A stretch of 64,000 bases of DNA, taken from DT-68 sp965263245. Its GTDB lineage: Bacteria; Bacillota_I; Bacilli_A; Mycoplasmatales; Metamycoplasmataceae. Location of the stretch: NCBI GenBank assembly GCA_965263245.1, contig CBDHHR010000537.1, positions 42,738 through 106,737 of the forward strand, written 5' to 3'. Positions 53,055 to 63,832 of the stretch are shown here, one piece after another. Within the stretch, counting starts at the first letter, position 1. Every line of letters begins with the position of its first letter. The notes under the pieces were generated by a model, which saw only the letters and a list, made by a program, of their open reading frames with translations, made no database searches and was not told where the DNA came from. Made by a program: the position numbers and the translations under genes.

Positions 53055-54019
53055 TGCCCTAGCACATCCATCCGTCAACGACTTAGTGCCCTAGCACATC
53101 CATCCGTCGACGACTTAGTGCCCTAGCACATCCATCCGTCGACGACTTAGTGCCCTAGCACATCCATCCGTCGACGACTTAGTGCCCTAGCACATCCATC
53201 CGTCAACGACTTAGTGCCCTAGCACATCCATCCGTCGACGACTTAGTGCCCTAGCACATCCATCCGTCAACGACTTAGTGCCCTAGCACATCCATCCGTC
53301 GACTTAGTGCCCTAGCACATCCATCCGTCGACGACTTAGTGCCCTAGCACATCCATCCGTCGACGACTTAGTGCCCTAGCACATCCATCCGTCAACGACT
53401 TAGTGCCCTAGCACATCCATCCGTCGACGACTTAGTGCCCTAGCACATCCATCCGTCAACGACTTAGTGCCCTAGCACATCCATCCGTCAACGACTTAGT
53501 GCCCTAGCACATCCATCCGTCGACGACTTAGTGCCCTAGCACATCCATCCGTCGACGACTTAGTGCCCTAGCACATCCATCCGTCGACGACTTAGTGCCC
53601 TAGCACATCCATCCGTCAACGACTTAGTGCCCTAGCACATCCATCCGTCAACGACTTAGTGCCCTAGCACATCCATCCGTCAACGACTTAGTGTCCTAGC
53701 ACATCCATCCGTCGACGACTTAGTGCCCTAGCACATCCATCCGTCAACGACTTAGTGCCCTAGCACATCCATCCGTCAACGACTTAGTGCCCTAGCACAT
53801 CCATCCGTCAACGACTTAGTGCCCTAGCACATCCATCCGTCAACGACTTAGTGTCCTAGCACATCCATCCGTCAACGACTTAGTGCCCTAGCACATCCAT
53901 CCGTCAACGACTTAGTGCCCTAGCACATCCATCCGTCAACGACTTAGTGCCCTAGCACATCCATCCGTCAACGACTTAGTGCCCTAGCACATCCATCCGT
54001 CAACGACTTAGTGTCCTAG

Positions 54020-54060
54020 CACATCCAGCACATCCATCCGTCGACGACTTATCCGTCAAC
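54020..54060 (+). repeat. Double junction
   Basis: ACATCCAGCACATCCATCC, then CGACGACTTATCCGTC: a partial duplication of GCACATCC and, one unit later, a deletion joining CTTA to TCCGT. Confidence 0.9.
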
Positions 54061-55382
54061 GACTTAGTGTCCTAGCACATCCATCCGTCGACGACTTAGT
54101 GCCCTAGCACATCCATCCGTCAACGACTTAGTGCCCTAGCACATCCATCCGTCGACGACTTAGTGTCCTAGCACATCCATCCGTCGACGACTTAGTGTCC
54201 TAGCACATCCATCCGTCAACGACTTAGTGCCCTAGCACATCCATCCGTCAACGACTTAGTGCCCTAGCACATCCATCCGTCGACGACTTAGTGCCCTAGC
54301 ACATCCATCCGTCAACGACTTAGTGCCCTAGCACATCCATCCGTCGACTTAGTGTCCTAGCACATCCATCCGTCAACGACTTAGTGCCCTAGCACATCCA
54401 TCCGTCGACTTAGTGTCCTAGCACATCCATCCGTCAACGACTTAGTGCCCTAGCACATCCATCCGTCAATGACTTAGTGCCCTAGCACATCCATCCGTCG
54501 ACTTAGTGCCCTAGCACATCCATCCGTCGATTTAGTGCCCTAGCACATCCATCCGTCGACTTAGTGCCCTAGCACATCCATCCGTCGACTTAGTGCCCTA
54601 GCACATCCATCCGTCGACGACTTAGTGCCCTAGCACATCCATCCGTCGACTTAGTGCCCTAGCACATCCATCCGTCGACTTAGTGCCCTAGCACATCCAT
54701 CCGTCGACTTAGTGCCCTAGCACATCCATCCGTCGACTTAGTGCCCTAGCACATCCATCCGTCGACGACTTAGTGCCCTAGCACATCCATCCGTCGACGA
54801 CTTAGTGCCCTAGCACATCCATCCGTCGACGACTTAGTGCCCTAGCACATCCATCCGTCAACGACTTAGTGCCCTAGCACATCCATCCGTCAACGACTTA
54901 GTGCCCTAGCACATCCATCCGTCGACGACTTAGTGCCCTAGCACATCCATCCATCAACGACTTAGTGCCCTAGCACATCCATCCGTCGACTTAGTGCCCT
55001 AGCACATCCATCCGTCGACGACTTAGTGCCCTAGCACATCCATCCGTCAACGACTTAGTGCCCTAGCACATCCATCCGTCGACGACTTAGTGCCCTAGCA
55101 CATCCATCCGTCAACGACTTAGTGCCCTAGCACATCCATCCGTCAACGACTTAGTGCCCTAGCACATCCATCCGTCGACGACTTAGTGCCCTAGCACATC
55201 CATCCGTCGACTTAGTGCCCTAGCACATCCATCCGTCGACTTAGTGCCCTAGCACATCCATCCGTCGACTTAGTGCCCTAGCACATCCATCCGTCGACGA
55301 CTTAGTGCCCTAGCACATCCATCCGTCGACGACTTAGTGCCCTAGCACATCCATCCGTCAACGACTTAGTGCCCTAGCACAT

Positions 55383-55400
55383 CCATCCGTAGCACATCCA
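55383..55400 (+). repeat. Junction CCGTAGCACATCC
   Basis: The end of one unit is joined to the middle of another at 55390/55391; the first half of a unit is missing. Confidence 0.9.
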
Positions 55401-55613
55401 TCCGTCAACGACTTAGTGCCCTAGCACATCCATCCGTCGACGACTTAGTGCCCTAGCACATCCATCCGTCGACGACTTAGTGCCCTAGCACATCCATCCG
55501 TCAACGACTTAGTGCCCTAGCACATCCATCCGTCGACTTAGTGCCCTAGCACATCCATCCGTCGACGACTTAGTGCCCTAGCACATCCATCCGTCAACGA
55601 CTTAGTGCCCTAG

Positions 55614-56592
55614 TACATCCATCCGTCGACTTAGTGTCCTAGCACATCCATCCGTCGACGACTTAGTGCCCTAGCACATCCATCCGTCAACGACTTAGTG
55701 CCCTAGCACATCCATCCGTCAACGACTTAGTGCCCTAGCACATCCATCCGTCGACGACTTAGTGCCCTTGCACATCCATCCGTCAACGACTTAGTGCCCT
55801 AGCACATCCATCCGTCAACGACTTAGTGCCCTAGCACATCCATCCGTCGACGACTTAGTGCCCTTGCACATCCATCCGTCAACGACTTAGTGCCCTAGCA
55901 CATCCATCCGTCAACGACTTAGTGTCCTAGCACATCCATCCGTCAACGACTTAGTGCCCTAGCACATCCATCCGTCGACGACTTAGTGCCCTTGCACATC
56001 CATCCGTCAACGACTTAGTGCCCTAGCACATCCATCCGTCAACGACTTAGTGCCCTAGCACATCCATCCGTCGACGACTTAGTGCCCTTGCACATCCATC
56101 CGTCAACGACTTAGTGCCCTAGCACATCCATCCGTCAACGACTTAGTGCCATAGCACATCCATCCGTCAACGACTTAGTGCCCTAGCACATCCATCCGTC
56201 AACGACTTAGTGCCCTAGCACATCCATCCGTCGACGACTTAGTGCCCTTGCACATCCATCCGTCAACGACTTAGTGCCCTAGCACATCCATCCGTCAACG
56301 ACTTAGTGTCCTAGCACATCCATCCGTCGACTTAGTGTCCTAGCACATCCATCCGTCAACGACTTAGTGCCCTAGCACATCCATCCGTCGACTTAGTGTC
56401 CTAGCACATCCATCCGTCAACGACTTAGTGCCCTAGCACATCCATCCGTCGACTTAGTGTCCTAGCACATCCATCCGTCGACGACTTAGTGCCCTAGCAC
56501 ATCCATCCGTCAACGACTTAGTGCCCTAGCACATCCATCCGTCAACGACTTAGTGCCCTAGCACATCCATCCGTCGACGACTTAGTGCCCTT
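55614..56592 (+). repeat. S2b block, C7
   Basis: TAGTAC at 55614, GCCATAG at 56151, TTGC at 56592 and 56842. A broken unit junction lies 224 bp upstream at 55390. Confidence 0.95.
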
Positions 56593-57409
56593 GCACATCC
56601 ATCCGTCAACGACTTAGTGCCCTAGCACATCCATCCGTCGACTTAGTGTCCTAGCACATCCATCCGTCAACGACTTAGTGCCCTAGCACATCCATCCGTC
56701 GACTTAGTGTCCTAGCACATCCATCCGTCGACGACTTAGTGCCCTAGCACATCCATCCGTCAACGACTTAGTGCCCTAGCACATCCATCCGTCAACGACT
56801 TAGTGCCCTAGCACATCCATCCGTCGACGACTTAGTGCCCTTGCACATCCATCCGTCAACGACTTAGTGCCCTAGCACATCCATCCGTCGACTTAGTGTC
56901 CTAGCACATCCATCCGTCAACGACTTAGTGCCCTAGCACATCCATCCGTCGACTTAGTGCCCTAGCACATCCATCCGTCAACGACTTAGTGCCCTAGCAC
57001 ATCCATCCGTCGACTTAGTGCCCTAGCACATCCATCCGTCGACTTAGTGCCCTAGCACATCCATCCGTCAACGACTTAGTGCCCTAGCACATCCATCCGT
57101 CGACGACTTAGTGCCCTAGCACATCCATCCGTCGACGACTTAGTGCCCTAGCACATCCATCCGTCGACTTAGTGCCCTAGCACATCCATCCGTCAACGAC
57201 TTAGTGCCCTAGCACATCCATCCGTCGACGACTTAGTGCCCTAGCACATCCATCCGTCAACGACTTAGTGCCCTAGCACATCCATCCGTCAACGACTTAG
57301 TGCCCTAGCACATCCATCCGTCGACGACTTAGTGCCCTAGCACATCCATCCGTCGACGACTTAGTGCCCTAGCACATCCATCCGTCAACGACTTAGTGCC
57401 CTAGCACAT

Positions 57410-57452
57410 CCACCCGTCATCCGTCGACGACTTAGTGCCCTAGCACGACTTA
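57410..57452 (+). repeat. Two chimeric boundaries
   Basis: CACCCGTCATCCGTCGACG and, 25 bp on, CTAGCACGACTTAG. A partial CATCCGTC is inserted, then a unit loses its ACATCCATCCGTCGA end. Located in the C7 linker before S1 of C8. Confidence 0.9.
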
Positions 57453-57792
57453 GTGCCCTAGCACATCCATCCGTCGACGACTTAGTGCCCTAGCACATCC
57501 ATCCGTCAACGACTTAGTGCCCTAGCACATCCATCCGTCAACGACTTAGTGCCCTAGCACATCCATCCGTCAACGACTTAGTGCCCTAGCACATCCATCC
57601 GTCAACGACTTAGTGCCCTAGCACATCCATCCGTCGACGACTTAGTGCCCTAGCACATCCATCCGTCGACGACTTAGTGCCCTAGCACATCCATCCGTCG
57701 ACGACTTAGTGCCCTAGCACATCCATCCGTCGACGACTTAGTGCCCTAGCACATCCATCCGTCAACGACTTAGTGCCCTAGCACATCCATCC

Positions 57793-58474
57793 ATCAACGA
57801 CTTAGTGCCCTAGCACATCCATCCATCAACGACTTAGTGCCCTAGCACATCCATCCGTCAACGACTTAGTGCCCTAGCACATCCATCCGTCGACGACTTA
57901 GTGCCCTAGCACATCCATCCGTCAACGACTTAGTGCCCTAGCACATCCATCCATCAACGACTTAGTGCCCTAGCACATCCATCCATCAACGACTTAGTGC
58001 CCTAGCACATCCATCCGTCAACGACTTAGTGCCCTAGCACATCCATCCGTCAACGACTTAGTGCCCTAGCACATCCATCCGTCAACGACTTAGTGCCCTA
58101 GCACATCCATCCATCAACGACTTAGTGCCCTAGCACATCCACCCGTCGACGACTTAGTGCCCTAGCACATCCATCCGTCGACGACTTAGTGCCCTAGCAC
58201 ATCCATCCGTCAATGACGTAGTGCCCTAGCACATCCATCCGTCGACGACTTAGTGCCCTTGCACATCCATCCGTCAACGACTTAGTGCCCTAGCACATCC
58301 ATCCGTCAATGACGTAGTGCCCTAGCACATCCATCCGTCGACGACTTAGTGCCCTAGCACATCCATCCATCAACGACTTAGTGCCCTAGCACATCCACCC
58401 GTCGACGACTTAGTGCCCTAGCACATCCATCCGTCGACGACTTAGTGCCCTAGCACATCCATCCGTCAATGACG
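57793..58474 (+). repeat. S1 signature block, C8
   Basis: Offset +8,236 from C7. The full triad is present (T at 58214, 58310, 58470), so the loss in C7 is not shared by its right-hand neighbour. Confidence 0.95.
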
Positions 58475-59105
58475 TAGTGCCCTAGCACATCCATCCGTCG
58501 ACTTAGTGCCCTAGCACATCCATCCGTCGACGACTTAGTGTCCTAGCACATCCATCCGTCGACGACTTAGTGCCCTAGCACATCCATCCGTCGACGACTT
58601 AGTGCCCTAGCACATCCATCCGTCAACGACTTAGTGCCCTAGCACATCCATCCGTCGACTTAGTGCCCTAGCACATCCATCCGTCGACGACTTAGTGTCC
58701 TAGCACATCCATCCGTCGACTTAGTGCCCTAGCACATCCATCCGTCGACTTAGTGCCCTAGCACATCCATCCGTCGACTTAGTGCCCTAGCACATCCATC
58801 CGTCGACGACTTAGTGCCCTAGCACATCCATCCGTCGACGACTTAGTGCCCTAGCACATCCATCCGTCAACGACTTAGTGCCCTAGCACATCCATCCGTC
58901 GACTTAGTGCCCTAGCACATCCATCCGTCGACGACTTAGTGCCCTAGCACATCCATCCGTCGACGACTTAGTGCCCTAGCACATCCATCCGTCAACGACT
59001 TAGTGCCCTAGCACATCCATCCGTCGACTTAGTGCCCTAGCACATCCATCCGTCGAACGACTTAGTGCCCTAGCACATCCATCCGTCAACGACTTAGTGC
59101 CCTAG

Positions 59106-60084
59106 TACATCCATCCGTCGACTTAGTGTCCTAGCACATCCATCCGTCGACGACTTAGTGCCCTAGCACATCCATCCGTCAACGACTTAGTGCCCTAGCA
59201 CATCCATCCGTCAACGACTTAGTGCCCTAGCACATCCATCCGTCGACGACTTAGTGCCCTTGCACATCCATCCGTCAACGACTTAGTGCCCTAGCACATC
59301 CATCCGTCAACGACTTAGTGCCCTAGCACATCCATCCGTCGACGACTTAGTGCCCTTGCACATCCATCCGTCAACGACTTAGTGCCCTAGCACATCCATC
59401 CGTCAACGACTTAGTGTCCTAGCACATCCATCCGTCAACGACTTAGTGCCCTAGCACATCCATCCGTCGACGACTTAGTGCCCTTGCACATCCATCCGTC
59501 AACGACTTAGTGCCCTAGCACATCCATCCGTCAACGACTTAGTGCCCTAGCACATCCATCCGTCGACGACTTAGTGCCCTTGCACATCCATCCGTCAACG
59601 ACTTAGTGCCCTAGCACATCCATCCGTCAACGACTTAGTGCCATAGCACATCCATCCGTCAACGACTTAGTGCCCTAGCACATCCATCCGTCAACGACTT
59701 AGTGCCCTAGCACATCCATCCGTCGACGACTTAGTGCCCTTGCACATCCATCCGTCAACGACTTAGTGCCCTAGCACATCCATCCGTCAACGACTTAGTG
59801 TCCTAGCACATCCATCCGTCGACTTAGTGTCCTAGCACATCCATCCGTCAACGACTTAGTGCCCTAGCACATCCATCCGTCGACTTAGTGTCCTAGCACA
59901 TCCATCCGTCAACGACTTAGTGCCCTAGCACATCCATCCGTCGACTTAGTGTCCTAGCACATCCATCCGTCGACGACTTAGTGCCCTAGCACATCCATCC
60001 GTCAACGACTTAGTGCCCTAGCACATCCATCCGTCAACGACTTAGTGCCCTAGCACATCCATCCGTCGACGACTTAGTGCCCTT
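59106..60084 (+). repeat. S2a block, C8
   Basis: TAGTAC at 59106, GCCATAG at 59643, TTGC at 60084. The +250 unit is consensus (A at 60334). This is the last marker before the atypical segment. Confidence 0.95.
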
Positions 60085-60829
60085 GCACATCCATCCGTCA
60101 ACGACTTAGTGCCCTAGCACATCCATCCGTCGACTTAGTGTCCTAGCACATCCATCCGTCAACGACTTAGTGCCCTAGCACATCCATCCGTCGACTTAGT
60201 GCCCTAGCACATCCATCCGTCGACGACTTAGTGCCCTAGCACATCCATCCGTCAACGACTTAGTGCCCTAGCACATCCATCCGTCAACGACTTAGTGCCC
60301 TAGCACATCCATCCGTCGACGACTTAGTGCCCTAGCACATCCATCCGTCAACGACTTAGTGCCCTAGCACATCCATCCGTCGACTTAGTGCCCTAGCACA
60401 TCCATCCGTCAACGACTTAGTGCCCTAGCACATCCATCCGTCGACTTAGTGCCCTAGCACATCCATCCGTCAACGACTTAGTGCCCTAGCACATCCATCC
60501 GTCGACTTAGTGCCCTAGCACATCCATCCGTCAACGACTTAGTGCCCTAGCACATCCATCCGTCAACGACTTAGTGCCCTAGCACATCCATCCGTCAACG
60601 ACTTAGTGCCCTAGCACATCCATCCGTCAACGACTTAGTGCCCTAGCACATCCATCCGTCGACGACTTAGTGCCCTAGCACATCCATCCGTCAACGACTT
60701 AGTGCCCTAGCACATCCATCCGTCGACGACTTAGTGCCCTAGCACATCCATCCGTCGACGACTTAGTGCCCTAGCACATCCATCCGTCAACGACTTAGTG
60801 CCCTAGCACATCCATCCGTCGACGACTTA

Positions 60830-60850
60830 GTGCCCTTAGTGCCCAGCACA
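60830..60850 (+). repeat. Partial duplication TTAGTGCCC
   Basis: GCCCTTAGTGCCCAGCAC: duplicated TTAGTGCCC and a lost CTAG T, in the atypical segment of C8. Confidence 0.9.
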
Positions 60851-61263
60851 TCCATCCGTCAACGACTTAGTGCCCTAGCACATCCATCCGTCGACGACTT
60901 AGTGCCCTAGCACATCCATCCGTCAACGACTTAGTGCCCTAGCACATCCATCCGTCGACGACTTAGTGCCCTAGCACATCCATCCGTCAACGACTTAGTG
61001 CCCTAGCACATCCATCCGTCAACGACTTAGTGCCCTAGCACATCCATCCGTCAACGACTTAGTGCCCTAGCACATCCATCCGTCAACGACTTAGTGCCCT
61101 AGCACATCCATCCGTCAACGACTTAGTGCCCTAGCACATCCATCCGTCAACGACTTAGTGCCCTAGCACATCCATCCGTCAACGACTTAGTGCCCTAGCA
61201 CATCCATCCGTCAACGACTTAGTGCCCTAGCACATCCATCCGTCAACGACTTAGTGCCCTAGC

Positions 61264-61278
61264 ACATCCACGACTTAG
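61264..61278 (+). repeat. CATCCA/CGACTTAG junction
   Basis: Seventh copy of this short-unit junction, here inside a long run of CAA 32-mers. Confidence 0.9.
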
Positions 61279-62510
61279 TGCCCTAGCACATCCATCCGTC
61301 AACGACTTAGTGCCCTAGCACATCCATCCGTCAACGACTTAGTGCCCTAGCACATCCATCCGTCAACGACTTAGTGCCCTAGCACATCCATCCGTCAACG
61401 ACTTAGTGCCCTAGCACATCCATCCGTCAACGACTTAGTGCCCTAGCACATCCATCCGTCGACGACTTAGTGCCCTAGCACATCCATCCGTCAACGACTT
61501 AGTGCCCTAGCACATCCATCCGTCAACGACTTAGTGCCCTAGCACATCCATCCGTCGACGACTTAGTGCCCTAGCACATCCATCCGTCGACGACTTAGTG
61601 CCCTAGCACATCCATCCGTCAACGACTTAGTGCCCTAGCACATCCATCCGTCAACGACTTAGTGCCCTAGCACATCCATCCGTCGACGACTTAGTGCCCT
61701 AGCACATCCATCCGTCAACGACTTAGTGCCCTAGCACATCCATCCGTCAACGACTTAGTGCCCTAGCACATCCATCCGTCAACGACTTAGTGCCCTAGCA
61801 CATCCATCCGTCAACGACTTAGTGCCCTAGCACATCCATCCGTCGACGACTTAGTGCCCTAGCACATCCATCCGTCGACGACTTAGTGCCCTAGCACATC
61901 CATCCGTCAACGACTTAGTGCCCTAGCACATCCATCCGTCGACGACTTAGTGCCCTAGCACATCCATCCGTCAACGACTTAGTGCCCTAGCACATCCATC
62001 CGTCAACGACTTAGTGCCCTAGCACATCCATCCGTCAACGACTTAGTGCCCTAGCACATCCATCCGTCAACGACTTAGTGCCCTAGCACATCCATCCGTC
62101 AACGACTTAGTGCCCTAGCACATCCATCCGTCAACGACTTAGTGCCCTAGCACATCCATCCGTCAACGACTTAGTGCCCTAGCACATCCATCCGTCAACG
62201 ACTTAGTGCCCTAGCACATCCATCCGTCAACGACTTAGTGCCCTAGCACATCCATCCGTCAACGACTTAGTGCCCTAGCACATCCATCCGTCAACGACTT
62301 AGTGCCCTAGCACATCCATCCGTCAACGACTTAGTGCCCTAGCACATCCATCCGTCGACGACTTAGTGCCCTAGCACATCCATCCGTCAACGACTTAGTG
62401 CCCTAGCACATCCATCCGTCAACGACTTAGTGCCCTAGCACATCCATCCGTCGACGACTTAGTGCCCTAGCACATCCATCCGTCAACGACTTAGTGCCCT
62501 AGCACATCCA

Positions 62511-62531
62511 TCCGTCATCCATGACGTAGTG
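62511..62531 (+). repeat. Chimeric CATCCATGACGTAG unit
   Basis: It carries the C4T/T8G pair (TGACGTAG) otherwise found only in S1, but joined to CATCCA in place of CAA. A fragment of an S1 unit is misplaced about 4 kb from S1. Confidence 0.88.
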
Positions 62532-62669
62532 CCCTAGCACATCCATCCGTCGACGACTTAGTGCCCTAGCACATCCATCCGTCAACGACTTAGTGCCCTA
62601 GCACATCCATCCGTCGACGACTTAGTGCCCTAGCACATCCATCCGTCAACGACTTAGTGCCCTAGCACA

Positions 62670-62730
62670 TCCATCCGACGACTTAGTGCCCTAGCACATC
62701 CATCCGTCGACTTAGTGCCCTAGACGACTT
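62670..62730 (+). repeat. Two truncated units
   Basis: CATCCGACGACTT (3 bp missing, 62676) and CCTAGACGACTTAG (end of unit missing, 62723/62724). Confidence 0.88.
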
Positions 62731-63171
62731 AGTGCCCTAGCACATCCATCCGTCAACGACTTAGTGCCCTAGCACATCCATCCGTCGACGACTTAGTGCC
62801 CTAGCACATCCATCCGTCGACGACTTAGTGCCCTAGCACATCCATCCGTCGACTTAGTGCCCTAGCACATCCATCCGTCAACGACTTAGTGCCCTAGCAC
62901 ATCCATCCGTCAACGACTTAGTGCCCTAGCACATCCATCCGTCGACGACTTAGTGCCCTAGCACATCCATCCGTCGACGACTTAGTGCCCTAGCACATCC
63001 ATCCGTCAACGACTTAGTGCCCTAGCACATCCATCCGTCAACGACTTAGTGCCCTAGCACATCCATCCGTCGACGACTTAGTGCCCTAGCACATCCATCC
63101 GTCGACGACTTAGTGCCCTAGCACATCCATCCGTCAACGACTTAGTGCCCTAGCACATCCATCCGTCAACG

Positions 63172-63190
63172 ACTTAGTGTGCCCTAGCAC
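63172..63190 (+). repeat. TG insertion (GTGTGCCC)
   Basis: Same 2 bp insertion as at 40-42 and 29891-29896. Confidence 0.88.
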
Positions 63191-63814
63191 ATCCATCCGT
63201 CAACGACTTAGTGCCCTAGCACATCCATCCGTCAACGACTTAGTGCCCTAGCACATCCATCCGTCAACGACTTAGTGCCCTAGCACATCCATCCGTCAAC
63301 GACTTAGTGCCCTAGCACATCCATCCGTCGACGACTTAGTGCCCTAGCACATCCATCCGTCGACTTAGTGCCCTAGCACATCCATCCGTCAACGACTTAG
63401 TGCCCTAGCACATCCATCCGTCGACTTAGTGCCCTAGCACATCCATCCGTCGACGACTTAGTGCCCTAGCACATCCATCCGTCGACGACTTAGTGCCCTA
63501 GCACATCCATCCGTCAACGACTTAGTGCCCTAGCACATCCATCCGTCAACGACTTAGTGCCCTAGCACATCCATCCGTCGACGACTTAGTGCCCTAGCAC
63601 ATCCATCCGTCGACGACTTAGTGCCCTAGCACATCCATCCGTCAACGACTTAGTGCCCTAGCACATCCATCCGTCAACGACTTAGTGCCCTAGCACATCC
63701 ATCCGTCGACGACTTAGTGCCCTAGCACATCCATCCGTCAACGACTTAGTGCCCTAGCACATCCATCCGTCAACGACTTAGTGCCCTAGCACATCCATCC
63801 GTCGACGACTTAGT

Positions 63815-63832
63815 GCCCTAGCACTTACGACT
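63815..63832 (+). repeat. Junction GCACTTACGACTTAG
   Basis: The broken unit at 63824/63825 marks the right edge of the atypical segment. Everything to its right fits the S2b order. Confidence 0.88.

Larger units (their letters stand above)
52105..54469 (+). repeat. V variable block, C7 (2,365 bp)
   Basis: A 24-mer type junction at 53046/53047, a double junction at 54027-54052, and a modest GTGTCC set at about 53690-54190. Confidence 0.9.
49557..57792 (+). repeat. Higher-order repeat copy C7 (8,236 bp)
   Basis: Seventh complete copy and the longest. S1 49557-50238 is interrupted by a conversion-like tract (minimum 49877-50024). S2a 50876-51854, V 52105-54469, S2b 55614-56592. S1-to-S2a is 1,319 bp, 7 bp above normal, exactly matching a 7 bp ACGACTT insertion at 50301-50307. 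Confidence 0.94.
60335..63828 (+). repeat. Atypical segment in place of V and tail, C8
   Basis: Where other copies have the GTGTCC-rich V block, the CAATGACTT marker and the left part of S2b, this copy has mainly CAA 32-mers. About 61.0-62.5 kb is almost wholly 32 bp units, and 29-mers are very few (near 62706, 62850, 63360, 63421). Irregular units mark its length (60835, 61270, 62515, 62676, 62723, 63178), and its right edge is a broken unit at 63824. I read it as a block brought in or expanded by unequal exchange. Confidence 0.8.
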
